Assembly (NCBI RefSeq): GCF_902491705.1
Contig: NZ_CABUIW010000038.1
Span: 1-20,565, forward strand
Source: an uncultured Lactobacillus sp.
GTDB taxonomy: Bacteria > Bacillota > Bacilli > Lactobacillales > Lactobacillaceae
DNA length: 20,565 bases
Direction of reading: 5' to 3'
A program made the translations under genes and the position numbers. Shown in pieces: positions 13,663-20,565 of the stretch; position 1 is the first letter of the stretch, and the number at the start of each line of letters is the position of its first letter. The notes below the pieces were generated by a model. It was given only the letters and a program-made list of their open reading frames with translations. It searched no databases and was not told the DNA's origin.

Positions 13663-15285
13663 TTAATAGATCTTTTCAACTTGTTCTTGAATGCTATCCT
13701 TGTCCAAGAATTCATCGTAAGTTGTATCCTGACGACTCACAATGCCCTTAGGTCCTACTTCGATAATGTGGTTAGCAATAGTTTGAATAAATTCGTGGTC
13801 GTGGGATGCAAATAGAATTGAGCCAGGATATGAAACCAAAGCGTCATTTAATGCAGTAATTGATTCCAAATCTAAGTGGTTAGTTGGATCATCCATGATC
13901 AAAACATTAGCTGGTTCAAGCATCATACGTGATAATTGACAACGAACCTTTTCACCACCGGAGAGGACCTTAATCTTCTTTTCGATTTCATCCCCGCTAA
14001 ACAACATTCTACCTAAGAAGCCCCGCAAGAATGTATTATCATCTTGTTCCTTAGTAGCATATTGACGAAGCCAGTCTAAAATGGTCAAATCGTCATTGTT
14101 AAAGTTAGCGTTCAAGTCACGTGACATGTAGTTAAATGCAGTAGTTTGACCCCAAGTAACTGTACCTGTATCTGGCTTAATTTTTCCAGCAATAATATCA
14201 AGCAGTGCCGTTACAGCTAAAGAGTTGCGTGATAAAAAGGCTACTTTATCACCAGGACGAACAATAAATGATACGTTGTCCAAAATCTTTTCGCCATCAA
14301 CTGAGTATGAAACGTTCTCTACTTTAACCAAGTCATTACCAAGATCGCGGTGCATCTCAAACTTAACAAATGGATATTTACGAGAAGATGGCTTGATGTC
14401 ATCTAAAGTGATCTTATCAAGTTGCTTCTTACGTGATGTAGCTTGACGAGACTTAGAAGCATTAGCTGAGAAGCGAGCAATAAATTCTTGTAATTGCTTG
14501 ATCTTTTCTTCTTTTTTAGCGTTTTGGTTAGCTGCGAGTTCATTAGCCAACTTGCTTGATTCATACCAAAAATCGTAGTTACCAACATAAAGTTGAATCT
14601 TGCCACGGTCAACGTCACACATTTCAGTACATACTTGGTTTAAGAAGTGTCGGTCGTGGGAAACAACGATAACGATGTTAGGATAATCAGCTAAGAAGTT
14701 TTCAAGCCATTCAACGGTGTGCACATCAAGACCGTTGGTTGGTTCGTCGAGTAAAAGAATGTCAGGATTTCCAAATAAAGCTTGAGCAAGAAGAACCTTA
14801 ACCTTTTCTGCTTCTGGCAATTCCTTCATCATTGTTTGATGTTCATCTTCAGGGATGCCTAAAGATTGCAATAATTTAGATGCATCGGCTTCAGCGTTCC
14901 AACCGTCAAGTTCCGCAAACTTGCTTTCAAGTTCAGCCGCCTTTACACCATCTTCATCGCCAAAGTCTGGCTTAGCATAAAGAGCATCCTTTTCCTTCAT
15001 TACTTGGTAAAGTTCTTTGTGCCCTTGAATTACGGTGTCCATAACGGTGAAATCATCGAAAGCAAAGTGGTCCTGGTTCAAGCTAGACATACGTTCATTA
15101 GGATCAATGCTGATTGAACCGGTAGTTGGTTCAAGTTTGCCTTCCAATAATTTAAGAAAAGTTGACTTGCCGGCACCATTTGCACCAATTACGCCGTAGC
15201 AGTTGCCCGGAGTAAATTTTAAATTTACGTCTTCATATAATGTACGGCCGCCAAATTTAAGACTTAAGTCGGATACTGTAATCAA
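13663..15285 (-). CDS. ykpA: ABC-F family ATPase, YkpA-like, with one degenerate ATP site
   Basis: A 540-aa soluble protein with two ATPase domains and no membrane segments, as in ribosome-associated ABC-F proteins. Domain 1 has Walker A GANGAGKS (34-41), LLLDEPTN with Glu181 and switch His210, but its signature is LPEAE (156-160) instead of LSGGE. The charged linker is at about 240-320. Domain 2 has an intact signature LSGGE (441-445) and His495, but its Walker A has become SRNSLAVT (352-359) and the catalytic Glu is Asp466. One composite ATP site is therefore intact and the other has lost all three parts. I recall a similarly altered second Walker A in B. subtilis YkpA, so part of this is probably a family trait. 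The start codon is TTG at 15285 with GAGG 8 nt upstream. The cellular role is probably in translation. Confidence 0.88.
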   Translation of the reverse strand: MITVSDLSLKFGGRTLYEDVNLKFTPGNCYGVIGANGAGKSTFLKLLEGKLEPTTGSISIDPNERMSSLNQDHFAFDDFTVMDTVIQGHKELYQVMKEKDALYAKPDFGDEDGVKAAELESKFAELDGWNAEADASKLLQSLGIPEDEHQTMMKELPEAEKVKVLLAQALFGNPDILLLDEPTNGLDVHTVEWLENFLADYPNIVIVVSHDRHFLNQVCTEMCDVDRGKIQLYVGNYDFWYESSKLANELAANQNAKKEEKIKQLQEFIARFSANASKSRQATSRKKQLDKITLDDIKPSSRKYPFVKFEMHRDLGNDLVKVENVSYSVDGEKILDNVSFIVRPGDKVAFLSRNSLAVTALLDIIAGKIKPDTGTVTWGQTTAFNYMSRDLNANFNNDDLTILDWLRQYATKEQDDNTFLRGFLGRMLFSGDEIEKKIKVLSGGEKVRCQLSRMMLEPANVLIMDDPTNHLDLESITALNDALVSYPGSILFASHDHEFIQTIANHIIEVGPKGIVSRQDTTYDEFLDKDSIQEQVEKIY

Positions 15286-15331
15286 TCGTTATACCTCACT
15301 TTTAAAATATAAAAATATGTATAAGTATATC

Positions 15332-15370
15332 AAAAAAAGCAGGTTTAAATAAGTAGAAAACCTGCTTTTT
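15332..15370 (-). terminator. Terminator of the M42 peptidase gene
   Basis: A 13-bp perfect stem (AAAAAGCAGGTTT with AAACCTGCTTTTT) and an 11-nt loop, with T's at the 3' arm on the minus strand. It lies just after the stop at 15380. Confidence 0.85.
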
Positions 15371-15379
15371 CAATGTTTC

Positions 15380-16462
15380 TTAGAACTTTTTAAAACTATC
15401 TAATTTTTCCTGGGTAATATCACGAATAATCGCTGTAGCTAAATCAACTGATGCCTTGAAGTCCTTGTAGCTACTGAAGCAGTATGGTGAGTGTTCATAG
15501 CGAACTGGAATACCAATTACGATAGTTGGTGCACCATTTTCGTAGTAAATTGCGGCACCATCTTGTCCGCCACCAGTTCTAACTGAGCGAGTATATGGAA
15601 TGTTGTTCTTGTCGGCTAAGTCGCAAGCATATTGTTGGAACTTAGGATTTGGTAAAAATGTGGTATCCATATCGCGAAGCATTGGGCCGCGCTTTAAACC
15701 AGTTTGAGAAAGCCAATCTGGAGTAAAGGTATCATCTGCTGGGCAACTTTCAAGAACAATACATAAATCTGGCTTAACTTTTCTAGCCGTTACGTACGCA
15801 CCACGCAAGCCAACTTCTTCTTGGCTGGACAAAGCTGCAACAACATCTAAGTTGGTTTCTTCCCCCTTTAAGTTGTCCAAAATGTCTACCATTGCACCAG
15901 CGCCGAAGCGGTCATCGAAATCTTTGCCAAAGAACAAACCGGACTTTTCATTGTATTCGCATTTTACGTCGACAAAGATTGGGCAACCCGTGTCAATCTT
16001 GTAGTCGTTAATCGTTTCTTCACGGCTGCTTGAACCAACGTCGATTGACATATCAGCAACGTCTGGCACATTGTTTCTTTCAGCTGCAGTCATAAAGTGT
16101 GGTGGCTTAGTTGCGACAACGCCGGGGATATATTCGCCATCACGGTTTCTTACTTTAACTTTTAATGCAGGAATATTGTATTTTACCCAGCCGCCAAGCG
16201 GAACAAACTTGATTAACCCATTTGGACGAACAGCTTGAGTAATAAAGCCAACTGCATCTGAGTGTGCATCAAGTTGAATTACAGGACGATTGCCCTTGTT
16301 TTCTTTCTTAGATGCGTACAAGTTAAGCATTCCGTCAGTTTCAATATTGGCAGTCTTTTCTGCATAACTAGCAAAAAGCTTAACGAATTCTTCTTCAAAA
16401 CCAGATGTTGCATTAGCATCTGAGAATTCTTTAAGCATTTGGATTTCTTGTGCCTTTTCCAT
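15380..16462 (-). CDS. M42-family metallo-aminopeptidase
   Basis: A 360-aa cytoplasmic di-metal peptidase of the M42 family (glutamyl aminopeptidase / FrvX / tetrahedral aminopeptidase group) that trims N-terminal residues from short peptides. Likely metal ligands and catalytic residues in order: His67 and Asp69 (LDAHSD), Asp183 or Asp184 (KDFDDR), Glu215-Glu216 (SSQEEVG), Glu238 (VLES) and His324 (YEHSP). The glycine-rich RTGGGQDGAAI segment (295-305) is typical. The ATG at 16462 has the ribosome site AAAGGAG. It ends in its own terminator. In a lactobacillus such an enzyme fits amino acid supply from peptides. The exact residue preference is unknown. Confidence 0.93.
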   Translation of the reverse strand: MEKAQEIQMLKEFSDANATSGFEEEFVKLFASYAEKTANIETDGMLNLYASKKENKGNRPVIQLDAHSDAVGFITQAVRPNGLIKFVPLGGWVKYNIPALKVKVRNRDGEYIPGVVATKPPHFMTAAERNNVPDVADMSIDVGSSSREETINDYKIDTGCPIFVDVKCEYNEKSGLFFGKDFDDRFGAGAMVDILDNLKGEETNLDVVAALSSQEEVGLRGAYVTARKVKPDLCIVLESCPADDTFTPDWLSQTGLKRGPMLRDMDTTFLPNPKFQQYACDLADKNNIPYTRSVRTGGGQDGAAIYYENGAPTIVIGIPVRYEHSPYCFSSYKDFKASVDLATAIIRDITQEKLDSFKKF

Positions 16463-16521
16463 ATTTTTCTCCTTTATTAAGTTTATAATGTAGAATGTTC
16501 CAATAAATTAGATATCATATT

Positions 16522-17460
16522 TTAAAGATGTATTAACGTCGCTAAAAAAATAATTAGCGGAATTGTAACCACAGCACTTAAAGTAGATAGACACATCAAT
16601 TTAGTTGGAAATTTAACATCATAATTACTAATCAAACTAAATAAAACAACTACGCCTGCTACAGGACATGCAGCCATAATCAAAGTAGTTATTTTAGCGG
16701 TATAGCTTAATGGAATTAAGACTAAAATACCTAAAACTAATAGTGGAAACACAATGTTTCTAACTAAAACACCACTCCAAGCCAAATAATCATGCCAATC
16801 ATCTTTCAAATTAATTGATCCTAAATTTGTTCCGATAACAATCATACTTAAAGGTGTATTTATATCTGAAATATAGTTCATTGGTGTAACAAGCAAATCC
16901 GGAATTTTAAATTGAGTGACAAACAATATCATCCCAATTGCCGCAGCAATAATATTAGGATTAAGTACGGCTTGCCGCACTTGCTGACCAAATGAATTAT
17001 GCTTGTCTTGGAACATACTTATTCCGTGAGTCCACATAAAAATATTATAAACGATCAAATATGGAACGGCATAGAAAACGCCGTTACTTCCCAAAATTGC
17101 TTGAACTAGAGGTATTCCCATAAATCCAGCATTAGTATACGTTCCAGAATATCTTAAAACTGTTCTTTTTTGCTTGTCTACAATTACTTTTGGGTTAAAG
17201 ATTACAGTGCTAAGTATAATTTTGAAAACAAACAGCAAAGCTATCAATGCAAATAGCAAACCAAATTCAATTAATCTAGCATAAGTAAATTGTTGATTGA
17301 AAGATCGGATAATTAAACATGGCGAAACGATATACAATAATACTTTAGTTAAATCTTTTGCGGTTTGTGCATGAATGAATTTTATCTTATAACATAACCA
17401 ACCTACTGCCATAAGAATAAACATAATAGCCACTTGTTTAGTTGGAACAATAAAAGTCAA
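16522..17460 (-). CDS. AEC-family transporter (auxin efflux carrier / malate permease type)
   Basis: An integral membrane carrier with about ten hydrophobic spans in two halves of five, as in the AEC family. Typical features are the broken-helix segment YTNAGFMGIPLVQAILG in the first half and NTPLSMIVIGTNLG in the second. Bacterial members move malate, other organic acids or similar compounds; the substrate here is unknown. An in-frame ATG at 17487 has no ribosome site and lies at or before the predicted transcription start (-10 TATGAT at 17496-17491). The TTG at 17460 has GAAAGGATG at the right distance, so I prefer it (312 aa). It is divergent from the MFS gene at 17547. Confidence 0.85.
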   Translation of the reverse strand: MTFIVPTKQVAIMFILMAVGWLCYKIKFIHAQTAKDLTKVLLYIVSPCLIIRSFNQQFTYARLIEFGLLFALIALLFVFKIILSTVIFNPKVIVDKQKRTVLRYSGTYTNAGFMGIPLVQAILGSNGVFYAVPYLIVYNIFMWTHGISMFQDKHNSFGQQVRQAVLNPNIIAAAIGMILFVTQFKIPDLLVTPMNYISDINTPLSMIVIGTNLGSINLKDDWHDYLAWSGVLVRNIVFPLLVLGILVLIPLSYTAKITTLIMAACPVAGVVVLFSLISNYDVKFPTKLMCLSTLSAVVTIPLIIFLATLIHL

Positions 17461-17490
17461 TATCTTACATCCTTTCTTTAAAATCATTTT

Positions 17491-17496
17491 ATCATA
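17491..17496 (-). promoter_or_regulatory. -10 box of the AEC transporter gene
   Basis: TATGAT on the minus strand, which places the transcription start near 17484. The -35 is weak. Its main value is that it excludes the upstream ATG at 17487 as the translation start. Confidence 0.45.
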
Positions 17497-17546
17497 TTGA
17501 ATTAATCCCTAATTTTCATGTTGTTAGTATCAGAAAGAAGTCAAAA

Positions 17547-18749
17547 ATGAAAGAAAAACCAATTTGGAAACGTAATTTATTCGTATTATCAATTGCCGTC
17601 TTTATCGCAGGAATCGCCTTTTCAGAAATTATGCCTTTCTTGTCGCTATACATTAACACGTTAGGTAATTTTTCTCACCAACAACTTAACTTTTGGTCTG
17701 GGATTGTTTATTCTGGCACATTCATTGTTTCAGCAGTTGTTTCTCCTTGGTGGGGTAAATTAGCTGATAAAAAAGGGCGTAAACCAATGATTCTACGTGC
17801 CGGAATCGGAATGGCAATCGTAATCGCCTGCATGGGATTAGTTCAAAACGTCTGGCAACTGCTTTTACTCAGAATGCTTCAAGGTGTGTTTGCCGGTTTT
17901 ATTTCTAACTCAAATGCACTAGTTGCTACTGAAACGCCAAAAACAAATTCTGGTCAAGCCTTAGGGACTATTGCTTCAGCAACAACTGCCGGAACCTTAC
18001 TTGGACCACTTGTCGGTGGTGCTTTAACTTCCATCTTTTCATACCGCGTTACCTTTATGATCACTGGTGGACTTCTTTTAATCTGTTCAGTTTTGGTATT
18101 ATTCTTCGTTCATGAAGACGACTTTAAACCCGTCACTACTAAGAAGCTTGATAAGGCTAGCGGCGTTATTAAATCTTTGCGCTCGCCGCAACTGATCTTT
18201 GGCTTGCTTTTGACAACCATGATCATCCAAGCAGCCAACAATTCAATCAACCCAATTGTTTCGTTATATGTACGTCAGCTTCTTAACAATCACGGCAACG
18301 TCGTCTTTATCTCTGGAGTAATTGCTGCCCTTCCCGGAATTGCTACTTTCTTAGTTGCATCCCGCTTTGGCGCACTTGGCGATAAAATCGGTACTCACAA
18401 GATTATCATTGCAGGCTTTATTGCCGCATCGATTTTCTTCTTCCTGACTGCCTTTGTACAAAACACCATCGAACTTGGAATCTTACGTTTCTTAGTTGGC
18501 TTTTCTGATGCTTGCTTATTCCCACAAGTTCAGACCATGTTAACAAAAAATTCGCCGGCAGCAGTTACTGGGCGAATCTTTTCATGGAACCAGTCGGCAA
18601 TGTACATTGGTAATATCATCGGGCCACTTCTTGGTTCAACCGTTTCCGGTTTATTTAACTACAGCACCGTCTTCCTAGTAACAACTGGCATTGTTTTACT
18701 AAACTTAGTGCTGTTCAGAATCAATGTAATCAGAAATTTAGCAAAATAA
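17547..18749 (+). CDS. MFS efflux transporter (DHA1 drug:H+ antiporter type)
   Basis: A 400-aa carrier with 12 predicted spans. Loop 2-3 holds motif A (GKLADKKGRKP, 70-80) and the fifth helix ends in the antiporter motif C pattern (GTLLGPLVGG, 149-158), which points to proton-coupled export and resembles PmrA-type multidrug pumps. The substrate is not determined by sequence. The ATG at 17547 has only a modest ribosome site (AGAAAGAAG). Its 3' end converges on the AraC-type gene with a 17-nt gap and no terminator that I can see. Confidence 0.87.
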   Translation: MKEKPIWKRNLFVLSIAVFIAGIAFSEIMPFLSLYINTLGNFSHQQLNFWSGIVYSGTFIVSAVVSPWWGKLADKKGRKPMILRAGIGMAIVIACMGLVQNVWQLLLLRMLQGVFAGFISNSNALVATETPKTNSGQALGTIASATTAGTLLGPLVGGALTSIFSYRVTFMITGGLLLICSVLVLFFVHEDDFKPVTTKKLDKASGVIKSLRSPQLIFGLLLTTMIIQAANNSINPIVSLYVRQLLNNHGNVVFISGVIAALPGIATFLVASRFGALGDKIGTHKIIIAGFIAASIFFFLTAFVQNTIELGILRFLVGFSDACLFPQVQTMLTKNSPAAVTGRIFSWNQSAMYIGNIIGPLLGSTVSGLFNYSTVFLVTTGIVLLNLVLFRINVIRNLAK

Positions 18750-18766
18750 TTTTTAAACTCTTATCC

Positions 18767-19609
18767 CTAGTTATGAGGCAAGAAATATTGCGCAAACTCA
18801 TTACGATATTGGGTAGGAGTTTTATTTTTCCATTTTTTAAAATTGCGGTTCAAGACATGGCTATTAGAAAAGCCACTCTCAAAGGCAACAACCTCGATGC
18901 TCTTATCAGTGCTCAGCAGCAATTCCCTAGCCTTCATTAAACGAAGAAGCCGCAAATATTCTGAAATCGACATCTTCGTATTTTCTTTTAATTGCTGATT
19001 AAGCGTAACGTGGGAAGAATTAAAGTGTTCAACTACGTCTTGAACGGTAATCTCTTCTGTAAAATGGCTATTTAAATAATCAATCAGATCCTGACTTAAT
19101 GAGCGATTAGGACTAATCTTGTTAGTCTTTACTTCATTAAAATTCTGATCAAGCAATACAATAATTTTCATCAACTCAATCATTATTAAAAAGCGAACAT
19201 CATCATCAACCTGTTTAGAGATCAAGTTTGAAATTTTCAACATCGATTGGCAAAGCTCTTGATATGCTTTAGCGTTTTTTGCAGTCTTCTTTCCTAATAA
19301 ATCGATATTCCAATTCACACTTGATGGATACTGGCTCAATAGATAATCATCATCAATAATCAAACCAATAGAATCCCAATCACCATCTTCACCTGATGAG
19401 CTGTGGATTCTTGCTCGATTAACGCACCAAAAGTCTCCGCTATTGAAGTGATATGTGTGCCCTTCAATTGCAAAGCGAAGATCTTCTCCCTTTATCAAAT
19501 AATTTAATTCAATTCCTTGATGCCAGTGCTCTGATATATTTACATCCGTATCACGATAAAAATAAAACGGCAATCTTGCATTATTTTGAACTTCTTCATG
19601 TCTAACCAT
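18767..19609 (-). CDS. AraC-family transcriptional regulator with N-terminal cupin
   Basis: A 280-aa regulator. The N-terminal half (about 20-100) is a cupin-like sensor domain (HWHQGIELNYLIKGE ... HTYHFNSGDFWCVN), which in the family binds a small ligand, often a sugar. The C-terminal region (about 175-275) has two helix-turn-helix motifs: one around EEITVQDVVEHFNSSHVTLN, the other around KSIEVVAFESGFSNSHVLNR, then the family-typical FKKWKNKTPTQYR. It is divergent from the HAD hydrolase gene with 96 nt between them, so either that gene or its own promoter is a possible target (inference). The ribosome site before the ATG at 19609 is poor. The ligand is unknown. Confidence 0.88.
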   Translation of the reverse strand: MVRHEEVQNNARLPFYFYRDTDVNISEHWHQGIELNYLIKGEDLRFAIEGHTYHFNSGDFWCVNRARIHSSSGEDGDWDSIGLIIDDDYLLSQYPSSVNWNIDLLGKKTAKNAKAYQELCQSMLKISNLISKQVDDDVRFLIMIELMKIIVLLDQNFNEVKTNKISPNRSLSQDLIDYLNSHFTEEITVQDVVEHFNSSHVTLNQQLKENTKMSISEYLRLLRLMKARELLLSTDKSIEVVAFESGFSNSHVLNRNFKKWKNKTPTQYRNEFAQYFLPHN

Positions 19610-19642
19610 TTTTCTAATTTGCTACTTTTTACTTTCTAAAAT

Positions 19643-19655
19643 GACACTTACTGTC
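19643..19655. promoter_or_regulatory. Short inverted repeat between the AraC-type and HAD genes
   Basis: GACA-CTTAC-TGTC at the centre of the divergent intergenic region, flanked by AAAAT and TTTTT. It is short and may be chance. It is the only symmetric element I see there and could be a regulator site. Confidence 0.3.
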
Positions 19656-19705
19656 TTTTTTAAATGATATCCTTTATTTAGCTAAGAAACAAGGAGGAAA
19701 CTTTT

Positions 19706-20500
19706 ATGATTAAACTAGTTGCCGTTGACATGGATGGCACATTCTTACGCAATGATAAAACCTATGATGAAGATCGCTTTGCCAAAATCTACCAAAAATT
19801 GACAAAAAATAATATTCAATTTGTCGTGGCTAGTGGTAATCAGTATTTCCAATTATGCTCATTTTTTGAAAAATATCCTGACGTGCTCTACGTCGCAGAA
19901 AATGGCGCCTTGATTCGTAGCCAAAAGAAAATCATCTCTTTGCACCAATACCCTCACTCCTCAGTAAAAAAAATCGAATCCTTTTTGAACAATTTATCTG
20001 AAATTAAATTCTTGGTGTGCGGAGCTGAGAACGCTTATGAACTAAGAAGACTGGGTCAAGAATACTTCGACTCTTCCAGCGATTACTATTATCATCTTCA
20101 AAAAATTGACGACTTCGATGAAATCGATGATCGTATCTTAAAGTTTGCTATCTCTTGTCCTGACGAAAAAACTGATTATTACGTTCAACTATTTAAAGAA
20201 AAATTGGCAGACATTGCGGAAGTAACTTCAAGCGGCCACGGCGATATTGATATCATTCAGCCAGGTATCCATAAAGCTAATGGTCTTAAAGAATTAGGCA
20301 CAGATATTGGTGTCACTCTTGATGAAATGGTTGCTTTCGGTGATGGTGGAAACGACTTAGAAATGATTAAAGAAGTTGGCGATGGCGTGGCAATGAAGAA
20401 TGCGACTCCAGCTTTATTAAAGGTTGCTAACCACGTCACTAATACCAATGAAGAAGATGGCGTTTTAAACTATCTCGAAGACTTACTTGATAAGCAATAA
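19706..20500 (+). CDS. Cof-type HAD-superfamily phosphatase
   Basis: A 264-aa cytoplasmic hydrolase of the HAD superfamily, Cof/IIB subfamily, which generally dephosphorylates sugar phosphates, nucleotides or cofactors. Motif I is DMDGT with nucleophile Asp8 and acid/base Asp10, motif II VASGN (41-45), motif III a Lys in the PGIHKANGL segment (about 191), and motif IV FGDGGNDLEM (about 212-221), which binds Mg2+. The cap domain lies between motifs II and III. The start has a near-ideal ribosome site (AAGGAGG). No terminator follows; a group II intron end begins 14 nt after the stop. The substrate is unknown. Confidence 0.92.
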   Translation: MIKLVAVDMDGTFLRNDKTYDEDRFAKIYQKLTKNNIQFVVASGNQYFQLCSFFEKYPDVLYVAENGALIRSQKKIISLHQYPHSSVKKIESFLNNLSEIKFLVCGAENAYELRRLGQEYFDSSSDYYYHLQKIDDFDEIDDRILKFAISCPDEKTDYYVQLFKEKLADIAEVTSSGHGDIDIIQPGIHKANGLKELGTDIGVTLDEMVAFGDGGNDLEMIKEVGDGVAMKNATPALLKVANHVTNTNEEDGVLNYLEDLLDKQ

Positions 20501-20513
20501 TTTCTTAGTTATA

Positions 20514-20565
20514 ATAGAGTAGAGGGAGCTTATTCTCGCCCCTCTCATTGCACCGGACGTACGGT
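20514..20565 (-). mobile_element. 3' end of a group II intron (domain VI and 3' half of domain V)
   Basis: On the minus strand the edge reads ACCGTACGTCCGGTGC, which fits the 3' half of a 34-nt domain V hairpin. After AAT comes a hairpin with GAG-AGGGG-C-GAG on the 5' side and CUC-CCUCU-A-CUC on the 3' side around AAUAAG. The single A (20520) bulges from the 3' strand seven nt before the end, as the branch-point of domain VI does. The sequence then ends in AU at 20514, fitting the group II 3' splice-site rule (AY). The catalytic 5' half of domain V and any reverse transcriptase gene lie beyond the window. The intron continues to higher coordinates, in reverse orientation to the HAD gene. Confidence 0.8.

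Noticed and set aside
14403..14618. 71-aa minus-strand open frame inside the ABC-F gene
   Set aside because: Out of frame within a firmly identified coding region, in its charged linker; low-complexity Lys/Leu content is a frame-shifted reading.
20487..20515. TTGATA, 17 bp, TATAAT: a near-perfect plus-strand promoter at the end of the HAD gene
   Set aside because: The -10 overlaps the 3' end of the group II intron and would transcribe the intron antisense. The match is most simply explained by AT-rich intron-end and exon sequence; no gene follows it in the window.

Overview
The window is AT-rich Gram-positive chromosomal DNA and looks like a Lactobacillus of the acidophilus/delbrueckii group. 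The grounds are strong AGGAGG-type ribosome sites, T-box and TPP leaders, a YkoE-type vitamin S-component, lipoprotein solute binders, a cre-like box and several TTG starts. The species is an inference; no rRNA or other phylogenetic marker is present. Nearly all of it is ordinary core or housekeeping content. The only mobile-element trace is the 3' end of a group II intron that enters at the right edge.

Layout. (1) 31-3771, minus strand: a polar amino acid ABC importer operon (ATPase, lipoprotein binder, two permeases) behind a complete T-box leader, ending in a terminator, followed by a 60-aa membrane peptide gene with its own terminator. (2) 3893-4566, plus strand: uridine kinase, divergent from the T-box leader, with a terminator shared with the next gene. 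(3) 4586-6811, minus strand: an MFS carrier with its own extended -10 promoter and a cre-like box, preceded by a stand-alone YkoE-like S-component under a TPP riboswitch. (4) 6814-10820, minus strand: a marR-ABC-ABC operon coding for a heterodimeric multidrug exporter, with a palindrome over the marR -10 box. (5) 10854-11773, plus strand: an orphan lipoprotein binder closely related to the one in region 1. (6) 11790-17496, minus strand: an unrecognised 256-aa protein with a TACAnnTGTA operator-like palindrome, an aldo/keto reductase, a YkpA-like ABC-F ATPase with one decayed ATP site, an M42 aminopeptidase and an AEC-family carrier. (7) 17547-20500: an MFS drug-efflux-type carrier (+), an AraC-type regulator (-) and a Cof-type HAD phosphatase (+). 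(8) 20514-20565, minus strand: domain VI and the 3' half of domain V of a group II intron.

How the parts work together. The binder in region 1 and its paralogue in region 5 probably feed the same type of amino acid permease; the first is tied to tRNA charging by the T-box, the second has a separate promoter with an inverted repeat. The YkoE-like protein has no ATPase or T-component here and would need a shared ECF module encoded elsewhere. The MarR protein probably represses its own exporter operon. I found no clearly new multi-gene system. The points most worth a second look are the intron end, the T-box specificity, the matched loss of one ATP site in the ABC-F protein, the orphan binder, and the operator-like palindrome in front of the unknown gene.
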